DNA of 64,000 nt, from assembly GCA_036417435.1 (NCBI GenBank), contig CM070899.1, positions 149,868,237 to 149,932,236 of the forward strand. The letters are read 5' to 3'. The position numbers and the translations under genes were made by a program. The stretch comes from Inia geoffrensis (lineage: Eukaryota > Chordata > Mammalia > Artiodactyla > Iniidae). Shown one piece after another: positions 11,079 through 19,944 of the stretch (positions within the stretch are counted from its first letter, which is position 1; the number at the start of each line of letters is the position of its first letter). Under the pieces are notes generated by a model. The model did not search any database. It was given only the letters and a program-made list of their open reading frames with translations, and had not been told where the DNA came from.

Positions 11079-12103
11079 ATTGCTTCTGTGTCTTGGCTAT
11101 TGTGAAAATGGTTGCAGTGCAGCTGTTGAAGCCTGTGTCTTCTCGGCGCTGGTCTTTTCAGGCGAGAGGCTCAGCGGTGGCCCTGCTGGATGGAATGGTG
11201 GCTCAATTTTTACCTTTAAATGCAGCTCCTTTCTGTTCCCATTATTGGCTGTTACCGCTTTCCATCTCACCAGCAGTTAGAGGGTGCACAGTTCTCTGAA
11301 ACCCCTTCGGCATTTATTGTTTGTTGACTTTTTGCGGATGGTAGTTGACTTGTGTGAGTTGAATCCTTTTTGTAGATTAGATTTGCATGAGTCTAATAAT
11401 TCCTGATGTTGAGCTGTTTTCCATTTTTCTTTTTTTGAAAAAGAGTGAGTAAAACTTACCTCTTCATACTATCTCCTTGAAACATTTGCCTGTGTTTAAT
11501 TTTTTTGGCCATTCGCAGCTCAGGACATTTTTTGAGGTCACGTGTCCTTTACTGCCCTGAGTCCTTGTGAATGTTAAGTGACCGTTAGCTGTGGGTTTAA
11601 AGCCGCTTTTGCGGGAAACGGCCACAAGGCGGCAGCATTTCTACATTTCCAAATCGGGGTTTTGGGGCAACAGAGCCTTCCTGGAAATCGTGTTAGCAGG
11701 CTGCAAATTAGAGTGAAATGTGCCAGGGCAAACCCCCAAGAGCTTAAAGCTCCTTACTTCTTGTTTGTTTTTTACATTTAATTTTTATTTATTATCAGAG
11801 CAAATTTGATAAAAATATTGTGTGTGTTCTAGGTGTACAGAACCTGGTTCATTATATCTATGCATCGATCTATTCATCTTTGGATCCTTTCCCGTGTAGG
11901 TCATTACAGAGTGTTGAGTAGACCTCTCTTGGTATTCCACAGGTATTTTGTGATTATATATTTCATAAGTATTAGTACATGTCTGTTAAGTTCCATATCC
12001 TAATTCATATGTTCCTTACACCATTCCATGTGGTTAAACATATTTTTGTGTTCAGAATCCATGTGTGTCCTTCTCTAGGAAATAATTTCAGGGGTATCCA
12101 TTT

Positions 12104-12325
12104 TTAGGTAACACCTATAACTGATGTCATAGGATATCTGTCTCTTGGGTTCTTTCTTCGTTCAAGTTGGCTGATTATTTCTAGAGCCTTCCATGGTGGT
12201 GCCAAGGGCAATGTTTCATTCTTTTCCTTGGCTAATATTCCATTGTGTACATGGACCACTTCTTTTTGCTGCATTTCTCTGTTGATGGACATTTTGGTTT
12301 CTTCCAATTCTTGGCTATGGTACAT
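12104..12325 (-). pseudogene. Fossil L1 ORF2 C-terminus in monomer B (73-codon open remnant)
   Basis: The minus-strand frame aligns by eye to the last ~65 residues of ORF2 in the young L1. [21 protein letters not shown] corresponds to QKEVVHVHNGILAKEKNETL, and [15 protein letters not shown] to KNPRDRYPMTSVIGV. It ends near the original ORF2 stop. The same frame is open at 3239, 7671, 16537, 20970, 25403, 29836, 34268, 38696, 43124, 47556, 51988, 56421 and 60846. Only unit 5 has an amino-acid change (R to S). Homogenisation of the array explains the identity better than selection. I do not think it is a gene. Confidence 0.8.
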
Positions 12326-12384
12326 GTTGCTGGAATGCAGGATTGCCAGCCTGTGTCTTTTTGATTCTAGTCTACTCAGGAGAT

Positions 12385-12402
12385 AGGCCCATCAGTGGGC
12401 CT
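12385..12402. repeat. Perfect inverted repeat in monomer B
   Basis: AGGCCCA-TCAG-TGGGCCT, a 7-bp stem with a 4-base loop. It sits at the position homologous to a shorter CCCA-GTAG-TGGG in the young L1 (near 1359-1370). Present in every monomer B, 631 bp after its start (for example 3520-3537). Confidence 0.85.
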
Positions 12403-12646
12403 ACCAGATCATATGGTAGCTCAATTTTTACCTTGCAATGCACCTCCATTCTGTTCTCAATACTGGCTGTTACCAGGTTACATCCCAACAGCAGCAAGAG
12501 TGTACGGCGTTCTCTAAAACCCCTTCAGCATTCATTCTTTGTACACGTTTTTGCTGATGATCATTCTGACAGCCGTGAGGTGAACGTTTTTGTAGATTGG
12601 ACTTGCATGACTTCATTAATTCCTGATGTTAAGCATTTTTCCATTC

Positions 12647-13017
12647 CCAGTTTTGTAACCAAAAACAAAAAAAAAAAGAAAGAAAAAGTAAGAGAAGACA
12701 AACGTGTGTAAAATGACCTCTTGAAATTGTCATTTTGAATTGTGGATGTCCTTTGAATTTTTTGGTCGATATAGGACCTCAGGATTTGTTTTCAGGGCAG
12801 GTGTCATTTACAGGCCTGTAATTATTTTGAATATCAACTGACCATTAGCCCTGGGTTTAAAGCAGGCCGTTTATTGTGTGAAACGGCCACAATGTGACAG
12901 CAGTTCTCCTTTATAAAATCTGTTTACTAGGGCAACAGAGCCTCAATGGAAGTCGCGCTGTAGGTTGTAAATTGGAATGGAATGTGCCAGGAAAAAGCGC
13001 CGTAAGTTTATGTCTCA
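12647..13017. repeat. Non-L1 spacer of monomer B
   Basis: L1 similarity stops near AGCATTTTTCCATTCC. After an A-rich tract comes a stretch shared with the other monomers but not with the L1 in unit 1: CCATTAGCCCTGGGTTTAAA, AAACGGCCACAATG, AGGGCAACAGAGCCT and GGAATGTGCCAGG. Origin unknown. Boundaries are approximate. Confidence 0.75.
12661..12700 (+). repeat. A-rich purine tract in monomer B
   Basis: About 40 bases of A with scattered G, one C and one T, at the junction of fossil L1 and spacer. D has a weaker A-rich stretch at the same place. It makes the adjacent + strand frame lysine-rich by chance. It could be a relic A-tail or simple-sequence expansion; I cannot tell which. Confidence 0.7.
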
Positions 13018-13601
13018 GTACTTCTTGTTCGTTTTATTAATTTAATTTTTATTTTTTATCACAGCAAGTTTGATTACAATGTTATGCTTGTTGTACGTGT
13101 GCAAGATGTGGTTCTTTTACACATATCCATGTGTCTATTCTTCCTGGCATCCTTTTCCCATGGTCTTTGGTGATTATATACTTCACCTGTGTTTGTATAT
13201 GTCTGTTAACTCCAATAGCCTAATGTAGCCAATCCTCACACCTTTCCACTGGTGAACCATAAGTTTGTTTAATGAATCTGTGATTGCCTTTCTCTCTGCA
13301 AATATCTTCACTGGTGTCAGTTTTTAGGTAACACCTATAAGTGATATCCTAGGATATGTGTCTTTCTCTTTCTGACTTACTACAAGTTGCGTGATTACGC
13401 CTAGACTCATCTATGGTGCTGCAAATGGAATTGTGTCATTTTTTTCCTTGGCTAATATTCTGTGTGTACACATACCAGTTCTTCTTTGTCCACTCATCTG
13501 TTGATGGACTTTTTGGTTGCTTTCATGTCTTGGCTATTGTAGTACTGTTGCAATGCAGATTTGCCTGCCTGTGTCTTTCCAATTCTGTCTTTGTAGCTTA
13601 T

Positions 13602-13619
13602 GGGCCCAGGAGTGGGCCC
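13602..13619. repeat. Perfect inverted repeat in monomer C
   Basis: GGGCCCA-GGAG-TGGGCCC, again a 7-bp stem with a 4-base loop, at the same homologous position as in monomer B but with different outer bases. Found 584 bp after each C start (for example 4737-4754). Confidence 0.85.
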
Positions 13620-13695
13620 GCTGGATCATATGGTAGCTCAATGTTCACCTTGTAAAGGCACGTCCATTCTGTTCTCATTTGTGGCTCTTACCAGG

Positions 13696-13962
13696 TTACG
13701 TCCCACTTAAAGTTGAGGGTATGCACTTCTCCACAACCCCTTCAGCATTTACTGTTTGTGGTTTTTTTCTGATGTTTATTGTGACTGGTGTGAGCTGATA
13801 CCTCTTTGTGGTTGGATTTGCATGGGTCTCACAATCCCTTGAAATTGAGCTTTCAGGCATGTCCATTTTCTTCTTCAAACTGTGAGTGCAGCTTCCCTCT
13901 TCATATGGTTTTCCTGAAGTATGTGCCACATTTTGTAATATTTTTGCCATTACCACCCTCAA
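13696..13962 (-). pseudogene. Fossil L1 ORF2 segment in monomer C (88-codon open remnant)
   Basis: The minus-strand frame includes RYQLTPVTINIRKK, which matches [14 protein letters not shown] of the young L1 ORF2 just before its cysteine motif; here the cysteines that follow are mostly lost. The first residues lie in the non-L1 spacer, so the frame is a chance fusion of spacer and fossil. The same frame is present in every unit (4831, 9263, 18129, 22562, 26995, 31428, 35855, 40283, 44716, 49148, 53580, 58005 and 62438), with two substitutions in units 3 and 5. Confidence 0.75.
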
Positions 13963-14190
13963 GACATTTTGAGGGCAGGTTCATTTACAGTCCCTCCAGT
14001 ACTTGTGCGTATAAAGTGATCCTTAGCACAGGTTTTAAGGCTGCTGTTGCAGGTAACGGCCAGAGGGCGGCAGCCTTTCTGCTTTCCCCACTCTGGTAAC
14101 TAGGGAAACAGACCTTCCTGCCAGTGGTGTTCTTCGGTTATAAATTAGAGTGGGATGTGCCCGGTTAATCCCCCAAATGCTGATGTCTCC
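13855..14190. repeat. Non-L1 spacer of monomer C
   Basis: Same conserved landmarks in diverged form: GTGATCCTTAGCACAGGTTT, TAACGGCCAGAGGGCGGCAG, CTAGGGAAACAGACCTTCC and AAATTAGAGTGGGATGTGCC. The left boundary is uncertain by a few tens of bases. Confidence 0.72.
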
Positions 14191-14984
14191 TTACTTATGT
14201 TTGTTTTTTAATTTGAATTTATATTTCGTATTGGAGCCCTATGCCATTGTGTACATGGACCACTTCTTCTTTGTGCATTCCCCTGTTGATGGACATTTTT
14301 GTTGCTTCCAAAGGTTGGCTATGGTAAACATAGCTGGAGTGCAGGATTGCCAGCCTGTGTCTTTTTCATTCTCATCCTCTGAGGCGATAGGCCCTGCAGG
14401 GGTTAAGCCTGATTGAATGGTAGCTCAATATTTACCTTTTCAAGGCACCTTGCTTTTGTTTTCATTACTGGCTCTTACCATGTCCCACTTTGAACCGAGG
14501 GTACGCATTTCTCCACAGCCCCTACAGCATTTATTCTTTGCAGAAATTTTGCTCACGGCCATTCTGACTGGTGTGAGCTGATAGGTTTTTGCAATTTGGA
14601 TTTGCATGTCTGTAATAATTCCTAATGTTCAGCACTTTTCCACGCCTTTTTTATATCTGTGAAACAAAAACAGAAAAGAAACACTGTGACTACAATAAAC
14701 CTCTTGAAATTGTCTTCTCGGAAGGTTGCCCTGAGTCGATTTTCGACCCAGGATTTTTTTGAGGGCAGGTGTCGTTTAAAACAGGCCTGCAATGAGTGTG
14801 AATATTTAGTGACCATTAGCACTGGGTTTCAAGCTGCTGTTGTGGGAAATGGCCACAAGGCGGCAGCATTTCTCCATTCCCAAACCTGATGACTAGGGCA
14901 GCAGAGCCTTTCTGGAAGTCGTGTTCCCAGGCTGTAAATTAGAATGGAATGCGCCAGGAAAAGCCCGCATAAGATCATGTCACA
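14191..14984 (-). repeat. Monomer D, internally deleted (prototype copy, unit 3)
   Basis: 794 bp. The distance from monomer start to the GTTGATGGAC landmark is 94 bp, against 482-527 bp in the other monomers, so about 390-430 bp of L1 3' UTR/ORF2 end is missing. The join lies around the GAGCCCTATGCCATTGTG sequence. The distal L1 part and the spacer are complete. All fourteen units show the same deleted form. Other copies start at 5326, 9758, 18624, 23057, 27490, 31923, 36350, 40778, 45211, 49643, 54075, 58500 and 62933. Confidence 0.92.
14641..14984. repeat. Non-L1 spacer of monomer D
   Basis: Carries GTGACCATTAGCACTGGGTT, AAATGGCCACAAGGCGGCAG, ACTAGGGCAGCAGAGCC and AATTAGAATGGAATGCGCCA. A short perfect inverted repeat, GTCGA-TTT-TCGAC, lies near its left part. 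Confidence 0.72.
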
Positions 14985-16186
14985 TTACTTGTTGTTCGAT
15001 TTTTAAATTTTTTTAATCGGGGTAACGATTAGAATATTTTTTGTCTTAGGTGTACACAGTCTGGTTCATTTGTACGATGTATGTATATATATTCATGTAC
15101 ACATCCACTTCCCATGTAAATTATTGCAGAGTGTTCCGTAGGCCTCCCTTGCTATATGGTCGGTCTTTTTGATATATATATTTAATATGTATTTGTATAC
15201 TTATGGTAATCCTAATCTTAATCTATCCATTCCCCCCACCTTTCCTTTTAGAAAAGCGTAGTTTGTTTTCTAAGTCTGTGAGTGTCTTTCTCTGTGGAAA
15301 TATGTTCATTTGTGTCATTTGTTAGATAACGCCTATAAGTGATATCATAGGATATATGTCTTTTGCTTTCCGACTTACCTCGTGTTCTGTGATTACCTCT
15401 AGGCTGCTCTATGGTGCCTCAAAGAGCAGTGTTTCATTGTCTTTCATCGTTAATATGCCTTTGTGTCCATGGACCACTTCTTTATCCATTCATCTGTTGA
15501 TGGACATTTTGATTGCTTCTGTGTCTTGGCTATTGTGAAAATGGTTGCAGTGCAGCTGTTGAAGCCTGTGTCTTCTCGGCGCTGGTCTTTTCAGGCGAGA
15601 GGCTCAGCGGTGGCCCTGCTGGATGGAATGGTGGCTCAATTTTTACCTTTAAATGCAGCTCCTTTCTGTTCCCATTATTGGCTGTTACCGCTTTCCATCT
15701 CACCAGCAGTTAGAGGGTGCACAGTTCTCTGAAACCCCTTCGGCATTTATTGTTTGTTGACTTTTTGCGGATGGTAGTTGACTTGTGTGAGTTGAATCCT
15801 TTTTGTAGATTAGATTTGCATGAGTCTAATAATTCCTGATGTTGAGCTGTTTTCCATTTTTCTTTTTTTGAAAAAGAGTGAGTAAAACTTACCTCTTCAT
15901 ACTATCTCCTTGAAACATTTGCCTGTGTTTAATTTTTTTGGCCATTCGCAGCTCAGGACATTTTTTGAGGTCACGTGTCCTTTACTGCCCTGAGTCCTTG
16001 TGAATGTTAAGTGACCGTTAGCTGTGGGTTTAAAGCCGCTTTTGCGGGAAACGGCCACAAGGCGGCAGCATTTCTACATTTCCAAATCGGGGTTTTGGGG
16101 CAACAGAGCCTTCCTGGAAATCGTGTTAGCAGGCTGCAAATTAGAGTGAAACGTGCCAGGGCAAACCCCCAAGAGCTTAAAGCTCC
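14985..16186 (-). repeat. Monomer A (prototype copy, units 3/4)
   Basis: 1202 bp here and 1201 bp where the G-run is one base shorter. It keeps the clearest L1 3' UTR-like stretch, with GTTCATTTGTGTCATTTG and TATAAGTGATATCATAGGA. These resemble an older cetartiodactyl L1 3' UTR as I recall it, but not the 3' UTR of the young L1 at 669-1067. The ORF2-derived part and spacer follow. Other copies start at 6120, 10552, 19418, 23851, 28284, 32717, 37144, 41572, 46005, 50437, 54869, 59294 and 63727 (cut). Confidence 0.92.
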
Positions 16187-19100
16187 TTACTTCTTGTTTG
16201 TTTTTTACATTTAATTTTTATTTATTATCAGAGCAAATTTGATAAAAATATTGTGTGTGTTCTAGGTGTACAGAACCTGGTTCATTATATCTATGCATCG
16301 ATCTATTCATCTTTGGATCCTTTCCCGTGTAGGTCATTACAGAGTGTTGAGTAGACCTCTCTTGGTATTCCACAGGTATTTTGTGATTATATATTTCATA
16401 AGTATTAGTACATGTCTGTTAAGTTCCATATCCTAATTCATATGTTCCTTACACCATTCCATGTGGTTAAACATATTTTTGTGTTCAGAATCCATGTGTG
16501 TCCTTCTCTAGGAAATAATTTCAGGGGTATCCATTTTTAGGTAACACCTATAACTGATGTCATAGGATATCTGTCTCTTGGGTTCTTTCTTCGTTCAAGT
16601 TGGCTGATTATTTCTAGAGCCTTCCATGGTGGTGCCAAGGGCAATGTTTCATTCTTTTCCTTGGCTAATATTCCATTGTGTACATGGACCACTTCTTTTT
16701 GCTGCATTTCTCTGTTGATGGACATTTTGGTTTCTTCCAATTCTTGGCTATGGTACATGTTGCTGGAATGCAGGATTGCCAGCCTGTGTCTTTTTGATTC
16801 TAGTCTACTCAGGAGATAGGCCCATCAGTGGGCCTACCAGATCATATGGTAGCTCAATTTTTACCTTGCAATGCACCTCCATTCTGTTCTCAATACTGGC
16901 TGTTACCAGGTTACATCCCAACAGCAGCAAGAGTGTACGGCGTTCTCTAAAACCCCTTCAGCATTCATTCTTTGTACACGTTTTTGCTGATGATCATTCT
17001 GACAGCCGTGAGGTGAACGTTTTTGTAGATTGGACTTGCATGACTTCATTAATTCCTGATGTTAAGCATTTTTCCATTCCCAGTTTTGTAACCAAAAACA
17101 AAAAAAAAAAGAAAGAAAAAGTAAGAGAAGACAAACGTGTGTAAAATGACCTCTTGAAATTGCCATTTTGAATTGTGGATGTCTTTTGAATTTTTTGGTC
17201 GATATAGGACCTCAGGATTTGTTTTCAGGGCAGGTGTCATTTACAGGCCTGTAATTATTTTGAATATCAACTGACCATTAGCCCTGGGTTTAAAGCAGGC
17301 CGTTTATTGTGTGAAACGGCCACAATGTGGCAGCAGTTCTCCTTTATAAAATCTGTTTACTAGGGCAACAGAGCCTCAATGGAAGTCGCGCTGTAGGTTG
17401 TAAATTGGAATGGAATGTGCCAGGAAAAAGCGCCGTAAGTTTATGTCTCAGTACTTCTTGTTCGTTTTATTAATTTAATTTTTATTTTTTATCACAGCAA
17501 GTTTGATTACAATGTTATGCTTGTTGTACATGTGCAAGATGTGGTTCTTTTACACATATCCATGTGTCTATTCTTCCTGGCATCCTTTTCCCATGGTCTT
17601 TGGTGATTATATACTTCACCTGTGTTTGTATATGTCTGTTAACTCCAATAGCCTAATGTAGCCAATCCTCACACCTTTCCACTGGTGAACCATAAGTTTG
17701 TTTAATGAATCTGTGATTGCCTTTCTCTCTGCAAATATCTTCACTGGTGTCAGTTTTTAGGTAACACCTATAAGTGATATCCTAGGATATGTGTCTTTCT
17801 CTTTCTGACTTACTACAAGTTGCGTGATTACGCCTAGACTCATCTATGGTGCTGCAAATGGAATTGTGTCATTTTTTTCCTTGGCTAATATTCTGTGTGT
17901 ACACATACCAGTTCTTCTTTGTCCACTCATCTGTTGATGGACTTTTTGGTTGCTTTCATGTCTTGGCTATTGTAGTACTGTTGCAATGCAGATTTGCCTG
18001 CCTGTGTCTTTCCAATTCTGTCTTTGTAGCTTATGGGCCCAGGAGTGGGCCCGCTGGATCATATGGTAGCTCAATGTTCACCTTGTAAAGGCACGTCCAT
18101 TCTGTTCTCATTCGTGGCTCTTACCAGGTTACGTCCCACTTAAAGTTGAGGGTATGCACTTCTCCACAACCCCTTCAGCATTTACTGTTTGTGGTTTTTT
18201 TCTGATGTTTATTGTGACTGGTGTGAGCTGATACCTCTTTGTGGTTGGATTTGCATGGGTCTCACAATCCCTTGAAATTGAGCTTTCAGGCATGTCCGTT
18301 TTCTTCTTCAAACTGTGAGTGCAGCTTCCCTCTTCATATGGTTTTCCTGAAGTATGTGCCACATTTTGTAATATTTTTGCCATTACCGCCCTCAAGACAT
18401 TTTGAGGGCAGGTTCATTTACAGTCCCTCCAGTACTTGTGCGTATAAAGTGATCCTTAGCACAGGTTTTAAGGCTGCTGTTGCAGGTAACGGCCAGAGGG
18501 CGGCAGCCTTTCTGCTTTCCCCACTCTGGTAACTAGGGAAACAGACCTTCCTGCCAGTGGTGTTCTTCGGTTATAAATTAGAGTGGGATGTGCCCGGTTA
18601 ATCCCCCAAATGCTGATGTCTCCTTACTTATGTTTGTTTTTTAATTTGAATTTATATTTCGTATTGGAGCCCTATGCCATTGTGTACATGGACCACTTCT
18701 TCTTTGTGCATTCCCCTGTTGATGGACATTTTTGTTGCTTCCAAAGGTTGGCTATGGTAAATATAGCTGGAGTGCAGGATTGCCAGCCTGTGTCTTTTTC
18801 ATTCTCATCCTCTGAGGCGATAGGCCCTGCAGGGGTTAAGCCTGATTGAATGGTAGCTCAATATTTACCTTTTCAAGGCACCTTGCTTTTGTTTTCATTA
18901 CTGGCTCTTACCATGTCCCACTTTGAACCGAGGGTACGCATTTCTCCACAGCCCCTACAGCATTTATTCTTTGCAGAAATTTTGCTCACGGCCATTCTGA
19001 CTGGTGTGAGCTGATAGGTTTTTGCAATTTGGATTTGCATGTCTGTAATAATTCCTAATGTTCAGCACTTTTCCACGCCTTTTTTATATCTGTGAAACAA

Positions 19101-19944
19101 AAACAGAAAAGAAACACTGTGACTACAATAAACCTCTTGAAATTGTCTTCTCGGAAGGTTGCCCTGAGTCGATTTTCGACCCAGGATTTTTTTGAGGGCA
19201 GGTGTCGTTTAAAACAGGCCTGCAATGAGTGTGAATATTTAGTGACCATTAGCACTGGGTTTCAAGCTGCTGTTGTGGGAAATGGCCACAAGGCGGCAGC
19301 ATTTCTCCATTCCCAAACCTGATGACTAGGGCAGCAGAGCCTTTCTGGAAGTCGTGTTCCCAGGCTGTAAATTAGAATGGAATGCGCCAGGAAAAGCCCG
19401 CATAAGATCATGTCACATTACTTGTTGTTCGATTTTTAAATTTTTTTAATCGGGGTAACGATTAGAATATTTTTTGTCTTAGGTGTACACAGTCTGGTTC
19501 ATTTGTACGATGTATGTATATATATTCATGTACACATCCACTTCCCATGTAAATTATTGCAGAGTGTTCCGTAGGCCTCCCTTGCTATATGGTCGGTCTT
19601 TTTGATATATATATTTAATATGTATTTGTATACTTATGGTAATCCTAATCTTAATCTATCCATTCCCCCCACCTTTCCTTTTAGAAAAGCGTAGTTTGTT
19701 TTCTAAGTCTGTGAGTGTCTTTCTCTGTGGAAATATGTTCATTTGTGTCATTTGTTAGATAACGCCTATAAGTGATATCATAGGATATATGTCTTTTGCT
19801 TTCCGACTTACCTCGTGTTCTGTGATTACCTCTAGGCTGCTCTATGGTGCCTCAAAGAGCAGTGTTTCATTGTCTTTCATCGTTAATATGCCTTTGTGTC
19901 CATGGACCACTTCTTTATCCATTCATCTGTTGATGGACATTTTG
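15512..19944 (-). repeat. Satellite unit 4 (second half of duplicated dimer)
   Basis: Length 4433 bp. Monomer B starts at 16187, C at 17451, D at 18624 and A at 19418. It shares GAAACGTGCC in A, AATTGCCATTTTG in B and TGTACATGTGC in C with unit 6. The AATTGCC state is found only in units 4 and 6. It lacks the private block of units 3 and 5. Confidence 0.95.
15858..16186. repeat. Non-L1 spacer of monomer A (L1 target in unit 1)
   Basis: Carries GTGACCGTTAGCTGTGGGTT, GAAACGGCCACAAGGCGGCA, GGGGTTTTGGGG and AAATTAGAGTGAAACGTGCC, then the AACCCCCAAGAGCTTA site that the L1 used in unit 1. A CCGC-TTTT-GCGG inverted repeat is present here but is not conserved in B, C or D. Confidence 0.75.

Larger units (their letters stand above)
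11754..13017 (-). repeat. Monomer B (prototype copy, unit 3)
   Basis: 1264 bp, the longest monomer. In + strand order it holds an L1 3' UTR-derived part, a decayed ORF2 C-terminal part (to about 12646), then an A-rich tract and the non-L1 spacer. Aligned by eye to the intact L1 in unit 1, it shares landmarks such as TAATATTCCATTGTGTA, GTTGATGG, ATCATATGGTAG, CATTCTGAC and AATTCCTGATGTTAAGCA. Other copies start at 2889, 7321, 16187, 20620, 25053, 29486, 33918, 38346, 42774, 47206, 51638, 56071 and 60496. Confidence 0.92.
13018..14190 (-). repeat. Monomer C (prototype copy, unit 3)
   Basis: 1173 bp, same two-part layout as monomer B. The L1 part is recognisable on both sides of GTTGATGGAC: TCTTTCTGACTTACT and GTGCTGCAAATGG before it, and TGTCTTGGCTATTGTA, GGATCATATGGTAGCTC and GACTGGTGTGAGCTGATACC after it. 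Other copies start at 4153, 8585, 17451, 21884, 26317, 30750, 35177, 39605, 44038, 48470, 52902, 57327 and 61760. Confidence 0.92.
11079..15511 (-). repeat. Satellite unit 3 (first half of duplicated dimer)
   Basis: Length 4433 bp. Monomer B starts at 11754, C at 13018, D at 14191 and A at 14985. It shares a block of changes only with unit 5: GATGTCCTTTG in B, AATGTGACAG in B, CTCATTTGTGG, GTCCATTTTC and TACCACCC in C, plus GTAAACATAG in D (the last also in unit 7). These make it one half of a two-unit duplication. I use this unit as the prototype for the monomer entries because it has no insertion and the modal length. Confidence 0.95.

Noticed and set aside
13806..14416. 97- and 88-residue + strand frames in monomers C and D
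   Set aside because: They cross the L1/spacer junction and occur only because the repeat is copied. No domain or signal is convincing.
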